DNA of 64,000 nt from positions 34,288,001 through 34,352,000 of the forward strand of contig OU612065.1 in NCBI GenBank assembly GCA_914767715.1, read 5' to 3'. The translations under genes and the position numbers were made by a program. A model generated the notes under the pieces. That model ran no database searches, was not told where the DNA came from, and saw nothing but the letters and a program-made list of their open reading frames with translations. The stretch is from Membranipora membranacea. Lineage: Eukaryota; Bryozoa; Gymnolaemata; Cheilostomatida; Membraniporidae. Within the stretch, counting starts at the first letter, position 1, and every line of letters starts with the position of its first letter. Below are positions 23,151 through 32,854 of this stretch, piece after piece.

Positions 23151-23384
23151 CACTTGACTACTTTTCTATATTTAGTGTCCCAGAGGTGCTTCTGTACAGT
23201 TTTTGTGGTTCTGCCAATATGTAGGAGAGTTCTACGATCTATCTTGAGACAGTAGGCTGATGGTAGAGTGCCTTAACTGGTATAAAATAGCTAAAACTCA
23301 GAGAATTTTCAGTAGCACTTTCAAAACAAGGCCGCCATTTTTCGGCGCAAAATTGAAAAAAAAACAAAAAAAACTTAAACTTGT

Positions 23385-24025
23385 TTTTTTTTAAATGTTT
23401 TACAAAATTAGCCGTCAAGAAAAAACTAAAAAAGGGAAAAAAATCAATCAAGATGGCGAAAAAAATAATCAGAACATCAACATTTGAATAATTTATAATG
23501 GAGTATTGAACATAAATTAAATGGTATATTGTTAAAAGTAGATGCTATCATATTAACTAAGAAGTTATTTGAAGTTAAGTGTAGCTTGAACATGTCTCTC
23601 ATATTAAAAATGCGCGAAAAATTAGAATTTTCTAACATAAATGGTGGACATGTCTTGTTTACCAATCGATGTCCAGTTATGCTAGTAAAATATATATTGA
23701 GCACTGGTAGATGCAGAAGGTGTAATGACCCTGATATTTCATTAGTTGGTACCAGGTGATTAGGAATGATTTGTATATTACATATCAACCTGAATGCTCT
23801 CTTTTGGAGTAAAAATATGTCCTTTAGTATGTAGTTTGGTGATAGGTTGTAGTAAATATGGATACTACTTATGATGTGGCAAAAAATTAAATGATGGTAA
23901 AGTATATAAGATGTTTTGTTGTCAAAAAACTCCTACAAAGTTGTTATTGCCTTTGCTTCCTTTTAACGGACTAAGGAAACATGGTCATGCCATGTTAGCC
24001 TGTCATTCATGATGAAACCTAACCG
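23385..24025 (-). mobile_element. 3' LINE fragment upstream of B6
   Basis: Same fragment as at 12.8 kb. Open stretch 23477-23788 (103 codons), with ITGHRLVNKTCPPFM and MRDMFKLHL. It continues upstream into the 182-bp tandem repeat. Nearly identical to 25095-25740 and 33002-33445, so recently duplicated. Confidence 0.65.
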
Positions 24026-24460
24026 TTTTCATTCAGGCTTTATCAACAGACTAACTGGTTCAGACTGACATTAGTAGGGGAATGTCAACTGATTTGCTGA
24101 CTATGTTTATAATAAATACTGTAAAAAAATGCCTTTGCTTCCTTTTAACGGACTAAGGAAACATAGTCATGCCATGTTAGCCTGTCATTCATGATGAAAC
24201 CTAACCGTTTTCATTCAGGCTTTATCAACAGACTAACTGGTTCAGACTGACATTAGTAGGGGAATGTCAACTGATTTGCTGACTATGTTTATAATAAATA
24301 CTGTAAAAAAATGCCTTTGCTTCCTTTTAACGGACTAAGGAAACATGGTCATGCCATGTTAGCCTGTCATTCATGATGAAACCTAACCGTTTTCATTCAG
24401 GCTTGATCGACAGTCTAACTGGTTCAGACTGACGTTATCAGGGGATTATCAACTGATTTA
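23949..24460. repeat. 182-bp tandem repeat, about 2.8 copies
   Basis: Units beginning GCCTTTGCTTCC start at 23949, 24131 and 24313. Each covers the 5' edge of the LINE fragment plus the intron block ending GTAAAAAAAT. The last copy diverges after TTTTCATTCAGGC into the B6-proximal intron. The same three-copy array is at 33377 and a two-copy version at 50517. Confidence 0.85.
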
Positions 24461-24540
24461 CTGACTATCCCTATAAAAAATACTACATAAAAATACATTA
24501 CCGAATCTTATCGCATCACAATCTGTGTTCTCTGTTATAG

Positions 24541-24681
24541 TCTAGGAACACTGACCAGCCTGGAAGAGCTGACGTTAGATGATAATAAAACACTGACAGA
24601 GTTACCAGATGAGATCGGGGGATTGAAGAGTCTACGGACTTTAAATGTATCAGAGTGTGGCCTCACCAGTCTGCCAAGCAG
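24541..24681 (+). CDS. LRR cassette exon B6
   Basis: Open 141-bp exon reading [37 protein letters not shown] and [10 protein letters not shown]. Acceptor CTCTGTTATAG, donor GTAAATATG. Its sequence equals B7 (33969-34109), consistent with a recent segmental copy. Confidence 0.85.
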
Positions 24682-25090
24682 GTAAATATGATATATTTAT
24701 ATACATTCATTACATATTGAGTTTGAGTCGCTTTAAGAACATATTGATGTGCACTGAAAGAACTTATGTATATATAAATAAATATATAAATAAATATATA
24801 AATATATGTATATATATATAAATTCATTGCATGTTGAGTTTAGGAACTCTAAGAACTTATTGATGTGTGCTGAATCTCAAGCTCTAAGCTGAAAATATTG
24901 CATTATGAGACTGGTGTGTAGAATACAATTACCAACAAGGTGACCCTCGATTGCATTTTTTTGTCAACTTTGTATAGCACTGTAGGACGTAAATATTAAC
25001 TGCATGATATTGTCATAAACCAACTTTATGGCAGGATATTAAGGATTTGTCTTAAGTGCTGTTGGTCAGAGTTTTGGGTATACCAATGTT
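24682..25090. repeat. B-unit downstream spacer, truncated
   Basis: AT-rich tract near 24775-24820 and the usual downstream blocks. At about 25088 (GGGTATACCAATG) it jumps directly into the LINE fragment, so the rest of the spacer is deleted. Confidence 0.55.
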
Positions 25091-25094
25091 TTTT

Positions 25095-25814
25095 TTTAAA
25101 TGTTTTACAAAATTAGCCGTCAAGAAAAAACTAAAAAAGGGAAAAAAATCAATCAAGATGGCGAAAAAAATAATCAGAACATCAACATTTGAATAATTTA
25201 TAATGGAGTATTGAACATAAATTAAATGGTATATTGTTAAAAGTAGATGCTATCATATTAACTAAGAAGTTATTTGAAGTTAAGTGTAGCTTGAACATGT
25301 CTCTCATATTAAAAATGCGCGAAAAATTAGAATTTTCTAACATAAATGGTGGACATGTCTTGTTTACCAATTGATGTCCAGTTATGCTAGTAAAATATAT
25401 ATTGAGCACTGGTAGATGTAGAAGGTGTAATGACCCTGATATTTCATTAGTTGGTACCAGGTGATTAGGAATGATTTGTATATTACATATCAACCTGAAT
25501 GCTCTCTTTTGGAGTAAAAATATGTCCTTTAGTATGTAGTTTGGTGATAGGTTGTAGTAAATATGGATACTACTTATGATGTGGCAAAAAATTAAATGAT
25601 GGTAAAGTATATAAGATGTTTTGTTGTCAAAAAACTCCTACAAAGTTGTTATTGCCTTTGCTTCCTTTTAACGGACTAAGGAAACATGGTCATGCCATGT
25701 TAGCCTGTCATTCATGATGAAACCTAACCGTTTTCATTCAGGCTTTATCAACAGACTAACTGGTTCAGACTGACATTAGTAGGGGAATGTCAACTGATTT
25801 GCTGACTATGTTTA
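25095..25814 (-). mobile_element. 3' LINE fragment, extra copy without a following B exon
   Basis: Copy of 23385-24120 (open stretch 25182-25493). It includes one 182-bp unit and stops at about 25814 inside that unit (CTGACTATGTTTA), where unique sequence begins. No B exon follows. Confidence 0.65.
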
Positions 25815-26700
25815 TCCCACCGAAAAACCGATAGGTTTGGAGGTGGTATTAAGGTAATGCCCATGAAGCAACTCTCATAGGGGACTTCTGACAACTTATG
25901 TGGCAGCTGAGCCCTATTTTTGCACACAATAAACACCTACAGTTTTGCCTATCCATCCTCAATTATTGTCAAGATAACTAGATTCATACCTGGTCTTCTC
26001 TTTGGGAGTAGTATGAAAAACAGCAGGTGATGCTATGACATAGAAAACTTGCAACAGCCAGCACAGGTTTTTTGGCTTTTTCTAGCCATTTTTATTCAAT
26101 CCCATAGACATAGTTCTGTCTATGTCTATGAGGTTGCATAAAAATGTTTTGTCTATGTGCAATCCTCAATCATCAGTGCAACTTAATAAAGCCTAAGTGC
26201 CTGGGCAAAATGTGTAAAATCTGCTTCAATAGAAATGTTGATTGTTAAAATTTGCTCAAATAGAAATTTCTATGGTTAATATCTAAAGGAACAGTCATAC
26301 CTGAGCAAATCATTTAAGCCTTAGTGCCTGGTCAAAGCGTTTAAAATCTGCTTTAATAGTAGTATCAATGGTTCAAAGCCATCTGCTTTGATAGAAATTT
26401 CCAAGGTTCAAAGGCTAATCACTAAAGCACCTGGGCATATTAAAGCACAGTTTACATAGCCAGGATGAATAGCTCAGTGTGTAGAGCATCTTTCTTTTGT
26501 TCACTGTTTATTAAGAATGTTGTGGGTTCAAGTCCCAACATGGTCAGATTTTTTTCCAAATGGGTGCTTTATAACTGGAGCATTTTTACCGTAATCTTCT
26601 ACTGCTATTGGGTTGTTTTCTGCAAGTACCCAACAGCTCAGTGAGCTATTGAAATACATCCAAATACCGCCAAAGCGCCCCTCCAAGCCACGCCTACGCC
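25815..26700 (+). other. Unique block with a tRNA-like element and degenerate repeats
   Basis: This is the only large block in the window without a paralogue here. It joins B-unit sequence on the left to A-unit sequence on the right. It contains a direct repeat of GACATAG/CTATGTCTATG near 26105-26130 and degenerate repeats of about 120 bp around 26190-26450 (marker: AGTGCCTGG then AAAATCTGCTT). A tRNA-like segment lies at 26462-26548. The ends TTTGGAGGTGGTATT and ATACCGCC...CCTCCAAG are loosely inverted, so it may be one mobile element. No ORF of note. Confidence 0.45.
26462..26548 (+). other. tRNA-like sequence (Pol III A and B boxes)
   Basis: TAGCTCAGTGTGTAGAGC resembles a tRNA D-arm/A box, and GGGTTCAAGTCC a T-arm/B box, about 50 bases apart. 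A run of T follows at about 26550. The acceptor arms do not pair well and the anticodon arm is not clear, so this is more likely the head of a SINE or a tRNA relic than a working tRNA. Confidence 0.45.
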
Positions 26701-27165
26701 TCTGTTTTTGCTGTTATTTCCGCCTTGTCAGTTAGATGTTCCAATTTATTTAATATAATATCAAATTGAGGTGATTTGTAAAATCCAAATGCAAGCTCTA
26801 TAAAATTGATCCTCAGCAGGCTAACCATAAATACTATCCTCTAGGGTTATGGTATTCTGCATGATGATAACAATAATAAAGTTTTTGCCAAACTTGATAG
26901 CTGGTAGTTTTGGAGTTGTCGGCACCTAGTTCTTATTTGTATGCATTTAGCATCAATATTTGTTTGCGATGATTTATGTGCACTAAAATGCCAAGCATTG
27001 GACAGCTAATGACCTTTGAGACAGTTCTCAAAGTTTTGAACAAGATAAAATGTAATATGAAGGTAACGTAAATAGTTGTGAAGTCATGACAATTTCAGAT
27101 GATGTGAGGTGAATTTCTGGTAACAAAATGAAACTATGAAGATTTACTGATCTTATATATTACAG
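26701..27165 (+). repeat. A-type intron repeat
   Basis: Non-coding. It starts inside the CTCTGTTTTTGCT block with its left part missing, has a GATAACAATAATAAAG tract near 26866, and ends in the A9 acceptor. Confidence 0.6.
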
Positions 27166-27306
27166 CATGTGTACAATGGTTAACCTCACAGAGCTGAATG
27201 TATGTGGTAATGAGGACCTGCAGATATTACCAGAGTGGATCTGTAAGTTGGAGAACTTTTCAAAGTTGGATGTGTCATACTGCGGTCTGGAGGAACTACC
27301 AGAGAG
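27166..27306 (+). CDS. LRR cassette exon A9
   Basis: Open 141-bp exon of the QILP sub-type: CGNEDLQILPEW, then LENFSKLDVSYCGLEELPE. The FSKL and PEW changes are unique here. Acceptor ATATATTACAG, donor GTAAATAGCG. Confidence 0.83.
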
Positions 27307-27543
27307 GTAAATAGCGCTGATCAATTAGCATGAATATTTGTTTGCGATGATTGATGTGGACTAAAATGCCAGAAATTGGACAGCTAATGACCTTTGTGAC
27401 AGTTCTCAAAGTTTTGAACAAGATAAAATGTAATATGAAGGTAACGTAAATAGTGGTGAAGTCATGACAATTTCAGATGATGTGAGGTGAATTTCTGGTA
27501 ACAAAATGAACCTATGAAGATTTACTGATCTTATATATTACAG

Positions 27544-27684
27544 CATGTGTACAATGGTTAACCTCACGGAGCTGAATGTGAGTGGTAACTGGAACCTGAA
27601 GAGATTACCAGACTGGATCTGTGAGATGAAGAGCTTGACAAAGTTAGATGTGTCAGAGTGCGAACTAGAGGAACTACCAGAGAG
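27544..27684 (+). CDS. LRR cassette exon A10
   Basis: Open 141-bp exon: SGNWNLKRLPDW, then CEMKSLTKLDVSECELEELPE. The acidic SECELEE segment differs from all other A exons. The intron to A9 is only 237 bp and the next is the same length, so A9-A11 form a clean tandem trio. Confidence 0.84.
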
Positions 27685-27921
27685 GTAAATAGCGCTGATC
27701 AATTAGCATGAATATTTGTTTGCGATGATTTATGCGCACTAAAATGCGAAGCATTGGACAGCTAATGACCTTTGAGACAGTTCTCAAAGTTATGAACAGG
27801 ATAAAATGCAATATAAAGGTAACGTAAATAGTTGTGAAATCATGACAATTTCAGATGATGTGAGGTGAATTTCTGGTAACAAAATGAACCTATGAAGATT
27901 TACTGATCTTATATATTACAG

Positions 27922-28062
27922 CATGTGTACAATGGTTAACCTCACGGAGCTGAATGTGAGTGGTAACTTGAGCCTGAAGAGATTACCAGACTGGATCTGT
28001 AAGATGAAGAGCTTGACAAAGTTAGATGTGTCATACTGTAGGCTACAGGAACTGCCAGAGAG
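27922..28062 (+). CDS. LRR cassette exon A11
   Basis: Open 141-bp exon: SGNLSLKRLPDW, then CKMKSLTKLDVSYCRLQELPE. Donor GTAAATCAG. The following intron is interrupted 24 bases later by the LTR retrotransposon, so A11 is the last type-A exon seen. All later exons are type B. Confidence 0.84.
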
Positions 28063-28086
28063 GTAAATCAGACGTGTTGATCCATG

Positions 28087-28867
28087 TGTTATATCCTTCC
28101 TATTTTGTGTATGACTTGCTTTACCTGGCTATAGAAACTTATAGCAGGTGTTTATTACTGTCTTGTAATTGTGGCTAATATTTTAGAACAAAAATATTTA
28201 CGAGCAACTATAAAAACTTATAGTGCACAAATTTTAATATAACTACTTGTTTGAGATTATATGAACATATAACTCGATTGGGTATTGACTTTGGTACAGC
28301 CTCGATGCAAAAACTATCAACAAACTCTGATATTCCAGAAATCCTCCTTAGATCGATATTTAGTTTCCGAGATTATATCCGTTTTTAGCCTCGATGCAAA
28401 ACCATCAACAAACTCTGATATTCTAGAAATCCTCCTTAGATCGATATTTAGTTTCCGAGATCATATCCGTTTTTGGCCTCGATGCAAAACTATCAACCAA
28501 CATTGATATTCCAGAAATCCTCCTTAGATCGATATTAAATAAACATTACACAGAAATAAGTATTCTGAATATTTATTTTGATTGTTTTTATTTGCTAAAC
28601 TGCAAAACTGGCAAAACAAAACCTTACTCTTTCATAAAATTGTATTAACACTAAGGTAAAGGTTTGTTACACAATGACAAGTGTTGATTGTCACTCTAAG
28701 CATTACTGGAATAAAACAGAATATATATACATACTGACAAGGTAAGAAATAATAGACAATACAAATACAAAACAAGAGTGAGTACTAAGATAAATGTCTG
28801 AGCCAGTTAGTATACTTTGTTTAATGTCAAGGGGGATAACCACTGTTTATTTGCTCGATACCACACA
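28087..28867 (-). repeat. 3' LTR
   Basis: 781 bp. On the + strand it starts TGTTATATCC and ends CCACACA, so the minus strand begins TGTGTGG and ends ATAACA (TG...CA ends). By eye there are only about nine differences from 32073-32854. A TATA-like GTATATATAT lies at 28721-28730 on the minus strand, and an AATAAA-type signal near 28570. It contains the 88-bp repeats at 28300-28545. Confidence 0.88.
28300..28545. repeat. About 88-bp tandem repeat inside the LTR, 2.8 copies
   Basis: Units start with CCTCGATGCAAAA at 28300, 28389 and 28477. They contain GATATTC(C/T)AGAAATCCTCC and CCGAGATTATATCCG. The same array is in the other LTR at about 32285-32530. The + strand 73-codon reading across it is a repeat artefact. 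Confidence 0.85.
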
Positions 28868-28881
28868 GCCCCCTTCACAAT
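28868..28881 (-). promoter_or_regulatory. Polypurine tract
   Basis: The minus strand reads GTGAAGGGGGC immediately before the 3' LTR start TGTGTGG. Its position matches the plus-strand primer of LTR retroelements. The same sequence abuts the other LTR at 32855, in the trailing internal fragment. Confidence 0.7.
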
Positions 28882-28891
28882 AAACTACCGT

Positions 28892-29852
28892 CTATTGTTT
28901 ATTGTCAAACTGCTGCACCTTCTTCTGTATTTCTCTAACCTGCCCCGCGACTCGCCGTCTCACCTTTCGCTCTTCAGCCATATAGTCTGCAATCTTCCCC
29001 ATCGCTGTCTCAATCTCATCATGAATCAAATCGGCCAACGCGATTTCTTGGTGTACAGACTCCAGTGATTGTTTGATCTCATGGATGAGAACACTCGAGT
29101 CCTGTCCTGGTGATGGCACAAGCTGCTCCAGCGGTGTCATCTTTATCGGTCCTGGTCCTAGTGGTGGGCCTGGTCTCACAGGACTCGGTTGTACTGCTCC
29201 GACTGGTTTGGACTGTACGGTTGCAATAACTGTACGGCGGCCTTCTTTGTTCATCTGAGGAGTAGTTGCAGCAACGGCAGTTCTCTGACTAGTGAATGAG
29301 GCAGACACAGCGACAGCAGAGCTGGACTCCGGTGTGTTACCGATTCTCCGCCGTCCTTTCTGTTGCCTGGCAGGACTCCAAAGGGCATGTCCGAGAGCCG
29401 GGATTTCTGGACATGGACTCTCGGGCACAGCGGTGACGCCGCTCACTTCTTTCTGCCACAAACTTCACACGGAGCGGGTTCTCTCTCGATTCCTTAGCTT
29501 GTTTATGGGGTTTCTTAGGGATTCGGTATTGGTCAAGTCTCCCCTTACGCCCTTCCTCTTGAATCTTCTCCTGTTCTCCCACCGGCAGAAAACGCACATC
29601 CCTACATGTTGGTTTCACCACCATTTCCACTGATGTGGCTGGCACAACGGGCATCACATCGGTCTCGGGGGCAGATGGGGCAACGTCCATCTCGCCTCCC
29701 TCCTCTGATGACGACGAGAGCCGTCTTTTGCGTATCTCCGACCTGGGTTGTTCCCGTTTCCAGACTTCCCCTGAGGTACCATCATCAGTTTCTTCCTGAT
29801 ACTGGGGGAAAGGTGGTGTTAGAGGCTCACTGTCAGCCTTGGTGGTTTCCTC
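28892..29852 (-). pseudogene. Retrotransposon 3' coding remnant with frameshift
   Basis: It is in frame with the protease ORF beyond a TAG at 29853-29855: EETTKADSEPL, acidic and Ser-rich stretches, then a basic part (EEGRKGRLDQYRIPKKPHK). A frameshift near 29461 moves the coding signal to 28892-29461 (189 codons), a Pro-rich region followed by a charged, probably coiled-coil tail ending QFDNKQ. It could be the end of pol after a deletion or a separate accessory domain. No zinc-binding or integrase motif is seen. Confidence 0.6.
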
Positions 29853-31058
29853 CTAAAGTTGTTGCAGATGACAGGGGAATTTGTGATTCAGCGACCTCTC
29901 CTCTACCGCTGAACAGCCCAGTGCCCCATCACCTTCCTCAGTTATCCAGGCTCCCACCACTTGGTTGCGATCTACCCTGGTGAACTTTCCAATCTCTTGT
30001 CCAGGTTGTACCAAAAGTTTGGTACCATAGGGGTTCAGACACCTCAGCCAGATCCTTCCTCCTTCATCAGGAATGTTCACACTGCATGCAATTGGGGGGC
30101 CTTCACGCGAGCTCTCCACTAGTCCTGTGTAGCCAGTGTGGGGTTGTGTCCTCGGTAGGAAGGCAGGGATGAGTTGCTCTGCATAAGCAGGGATCTGTAC
30201 CCGGGATGCCGCTACCACTTTGCAGCTCCTTGATACTCCTGTGTTGTCCAGGCATGGGACAATATCACCACTTGCGAGCTCCAGATGAGCATCGGCAAAG
30301 GATAACTTACATTGCTGCTGGACTAAGAAAGGCATTCCCAAGATAGCGTCATCTTTGAGCTTGCAGACCACAAAGGTCTCGCTCCACACCAAGTGGGGCA
30401 TCCTACACTCTAGCCGCAGCTCCCCATAAAATCTCAATGGGCTACCATCTGTTGTTAACCCATAATCCTCTTCTGTCTGTTGTAGCTTCCCTCTAACAGA
30501 AACGGGCACTCTATCGAAAACAACTTTTGACAACAAGTTAGTGGTGCATCCAGTGTCAACCAGGAACTTAACCTGTTGTTTGGCTATCTTCCCTCCAATG
30601 AAATAACTCTCATGGTGTGGGCGAAAGACTGGCTTTCCTATAGATAGGGGCCGTGCTACTCCAATCATGTCTCTGTGGGGCCCATCTTTAGGGATGGGAT
30701 TTGGAATATCTTTCGTGTCCTCTACTCCTTCGACGGCCGGGCCCTCTTCAGTACCGGTCGGGGGCTTTGACTGGCATATAGTCCTTTTTCTAGACCGTCG
30801 TTTAGTAGGAGATTCCTTGTTTGTTTGTTCCTGCTGCGGGAACGGTTCTTCATCCGATACTGTTGTGTCCTCATGTAAAACAGTAAATCTATTTTGAAGG
30901 CAAACCTCTTTGGGCCGAGGTGGCGCACGCATGGGCAACGCATGCTTTGGGGCCAACCACCTAGCGGTTTCCGGAGGTCTTGTTGGTCCACGACTGTGAC
31001 CTTCCCTTACTGTCGTGGACCCTCTTCGTTTCCCGCCGGCCAGGGGTTGGTAGGACAT
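29853..31058 (-). CDS. Retropepsin-type protease ORF (pro), expressed by -1 frameshift
   Basis: A 401-codon frame. The active-site motif FLVDTGCTTN is at about residues 165-174 and the second conserved strand AILGMPFL at about 238-245, as in retropepsins. The N-terminal 130 residues are Pro/Arg/Lys-rich and probably disordered. The first ATG at 31058 is likely not used: the frame is entered from gag at the slippery site 31028-31034. After the protease core come about 150 residues of linker (IPAYAEQLIPAFL, IWLRCLNPYG) that normally lead into RT, then a TAG. RT, RNase H and integrase are missing, so the element is non-autonomous. Confidence 0.85.
   Translation of the reverse strand: MSYQPLAGGKRRGSTTVREGHSRGPTRPPETARWLAPKHALPMRAPPRPKEVCLQNRFTVLHEDTTVSDEEPFPQQEQTNKESPTKRRSRKRTICQSKPPTGTEEGPAVEGVEDTKDIPNPIPKDGPHRDMIGVARPLSIGKPVFRPHHESYFIGGKIAKQQVKFLVDTGCTTNLLSKVVFDRVPVSVRGKLQQTEEDYGLTTDGSPLRFYGELRLECRMPHLVWSETFVVCKLKDDAILGMPFLVQQQCKLSFADAHLELASGDIVPCLDNTGVSRSCKVVAASRVQIPAYAEQLIPAFLPRTQPHTGYTGLVESSREGPPIACSVNIPDEGGRIWLRCLNPYGTKLLVQPGQEIGKFTRVDRNQVVGAWITEEGDGALGCSAVEERSLNHKFPCHLQQL
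30985..31034 (-). promoter_or_regulatory. -1 ribosomal frameshift signal between gag and pro
   Basis: On the minus strand GGGAAAC (31034-31028) lies in gag frame as G.GGA.AAC, the X.XXY.YYZ pattern. After a 6-base spacer (31027-31022) comes a perfect 10-bp stem, GGTCCACGAC / GTCGTGGACC (31021-31012 with 30994-30985), closing a 17-base loop. The gag stop TAA (31009-31007) lies in the loop. A -1 shift at the heptamer continues directly in the protease frame (KRRGSTTV). Confidence 0.85.
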
Positions 31059-32017
31059 TCCTTTCTAATATGGCCAGTCTGCTTGCATCCCCAGCAACCA
31101 TCTTGTTTCGGTGGTGGGCGCCCGCTCCTTCCCCCTTTTGAGTGAGAGCCTCTATCTGACTTGTCCAATTTATTCTTCAGTTCTGACAATTCCTTAGTAA
31201 GGGCCTCCACCGCCTTGGTAATGGTGTGAATGTCTGCTCCATCCGTTGTCACCTGTCGAACCTGTTCTTCTTTAGTATCGTCAACCTCACGCACTCTTGG
31301 TTGTCCTTGGGCTATGGAGCTCTTGGTGACTAGCAAGAACTCATTACCTGCCCGAACCATATCCTCCAGTGTTTCTGGTTGCCTAGCCAACAAGTGTCCC
31401 TGCACACCGGGATGGTTCACTCCAAGTTTAAACCTCTCCATAGTCAGCCGCCGTCTCACAGGCTCCTCTGCATCGGCATAGGCTACGTTCACTAGTTTCT
31501 TTATTTCAGTGCTAAATTCGGCCAAGGAAACTCCCTGTGTTCTCCTATATGAAGCTAACTTAGCCTCTGCCTCTGTGGCTGTGAGTCCATAGTGTAACCG
31601 TAGGGTATCCACAATCCCTTGCCAAGTCCCCGATCTACCACATTCTTGTGCTGGCCCTGATAGGCCTTCTCTTGCTTTCAGAACAATGGTCTCTTCGTCC
31701 CACTCCTGGGACAAAGCAATCTCTTGTATCTGTGTAAGAAAGAGCTCCGCATCACCTTTTCCGTTGAACGTTGGGACTTTCAGTTTCACAGCAGGTATAT
31801 GGTGTCCAGCCTGAGCCTGAGCGACAGTGGCTCTTATCAGCTCATTAAGGTTTTGTAGAAATCCTTGTGCATCAGGCGCAGCCGCCTGAACAGGCGGTGC
31901 TTGGGCAGGGGGTGGCTGGACAGGCGGTGCCTGTGCCTGAACAGCCAGTACTTCTGGTTCTTGGTCCCCGCCCGCATCCTGGAGGGCCTGTACCTCATGT
32001 TCATCAGCTTGATCCAT
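31007..32017 (-). CDS. Retrotransposon Gag with CCHC zinc knuckle (336 aa)
   Basis: It starts with ATG at 32017, about 55 bases after the primer site. Residues 1-55 are Gln/Ala/Pro-rich. A capsid-like region follows (LKVPTFNGKGDAELFLTQI near 78-96, then SLAEFSTEIKKLV and RRRLTMERFKLGV). A CX2CX4HX4C zinc knuckle, CWGCKQTGHIRKEC, is at about residues 308-321. This order is typical of Ty3/Gypsy-type Gag, which packages the element RNA. The frame is uninterrupted to TAA at 31007-31009 and overlaps pro in the -1 frame. Confidence 0.88.
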   Translation of the reverse strand: MDQADEHEVQALQDAGGDQEPEVLAVQAQAPPVQPPPAQAPPVQAAAPDAQGFLQNLNELIRATVAQAQAGHHIPAVKLKVPTFNGKGDAELFLTQIQEIALSQEWDEETIVLKAREGLSGPAQECGRSGTWQGIVDTLRLHYGLTATEAEAKLASYRRTQGVSLAEFSTEIKKLVNVAYADAEEPVRRRLTMERFKLGVNHPGVQGHLLARQPETLEDMVRAGNEFLLVTKSSIAQGQPRVREVDDTKEEQVRQVTTDGADIHTITKAVEALTKELSELKNKLDKSDRGSHSKGGRSGRPPPKQDGCWGCKQTGHIRKECPTNPWPAGNEEGPRQ

Positions 32018-32055
32018 TCTGTAGTGGGTTGTCCTGGAAGTAGAACGTTACACAT

Positions 32056-32071
32056 CCCACTGCTGCCACCA
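32056..32071 (-). promoter_or_regulatory. tRNA-Leu-type primer binding site
   Basis: The minus strand reads TGGTGGCAGCAGTGGG starting one base after the LTR end (32073). It complements a 3' end CCCACTGCTGCCACCA, one base away from the common animal tRNA-Leu end CCCACCGCTGCCACCA (a G-U pair). The tRNA identity is from general knowledge and not checked. Confidence 0.7.
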
Positions 32072-32072
32072 A

Positions 32073-32854
32073 TGTTATATCCTTCCTATTTTGTGTATGA
32101 CTTGCTTTACCTGGCTATAGAAACTTATAGCAGGTGTTTATTACTGTCTTGTAATTGTGGCTAATATTTTAGAACAAAAATATTTACGAGCAACTATAAA
32201 AACTTATAGTGCACAAATTTTAATATAACTACTTGTTTGAGATTATATGAACATATAACTCGATTGGGTATTGACTTTGGTACAGCCTCGATGCAAAAAC
32301 TATCAACAAACTCTGATATTCCAGAAATCCTCCTTAGATCGATATTTAGTTTCCGAGATTATATCCGTTTTTAGCCTCGATGCAAAACCATCAACAAACT
32401 CTGATATTCTAGAAATCCTCCTTATATCGATATTTAGTTTCCGAGATTATATCCGTTTTTGGCCTCGATGCAAAACTATCAACCAACATTGATATTCCAG
32501 AAATCCTCCTTAGATCGATATTAATTTAAACATTACACAGAAATAAGTATTCTGAATATTTATTTTGATTGTTTTTATTTGCTAAACTGCAAAACTGGCA
32601 AAACAAAACCTTACTCTACCATAAAATTGTATTAACACTAAGTTAAAGGTTTGTTACACAATGACAAGTGTTGATTGTCACTCTAAGCATTACTTGAATA
32701 AAACAGAATATATATACATATTGACAAGGTAAGAAATAATAGACAATACAAATACAAAACAAGAGTGAGTACTAAGATAAATGTCTGAGCCAGTTAGTAT
32801 ACTTTGTTTAATGTCAAGGGGGATAACCACTGTTTATTTGCTCGATACCACACA
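32073..32854 (-). repeat. 5' LTR
   Basis: 782 bp, the partner of 28087-28867, with the same TG...CA ends and internal 88-bp array. It is followed on the right not by host DNA but by 148 bp of internal sequence, so this LTR is also the 3' LTR of a second, mostly lost element. Confidence 0.88.

Larger units (their letters stand above)
20319..23373 (-). mobile_element. Near full-length Rex1/CR1-like LINE, copy 1
   Basis: An insertion of about 3055 bp between GGTTAT and CTTAAACTTG, compared with the uninterrupted sequence at about 36080 and 53360. The 3' end on the minus strand terminates in a short ACATACAT tandem tail (20320-20335). From 5' to 3' on the minus strand it reads: a basic leader (KKRGKRSGARQKL near 23115), the endonuclease start (TETWLND near 22930), the rest of the endonuclease, then RT. 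Broken by frameshifts in the endonuclease but with an intact 737-codon ORF downstream. Confidence 0.85.

Noticed and set aside
23949-24460. CRISPR-like array
   Set aside because: 182-bp units abut without unique spacers, so they are simple tandem duplications in a eukaryotic intron.
28892-32164. + strand frames across the LTR element (29292, 29606, 30667, 30894, 31230, 31865)
   Set aside because: Opposite strand to gag and pro. Composition follows the complementary codons and no domain is seen.
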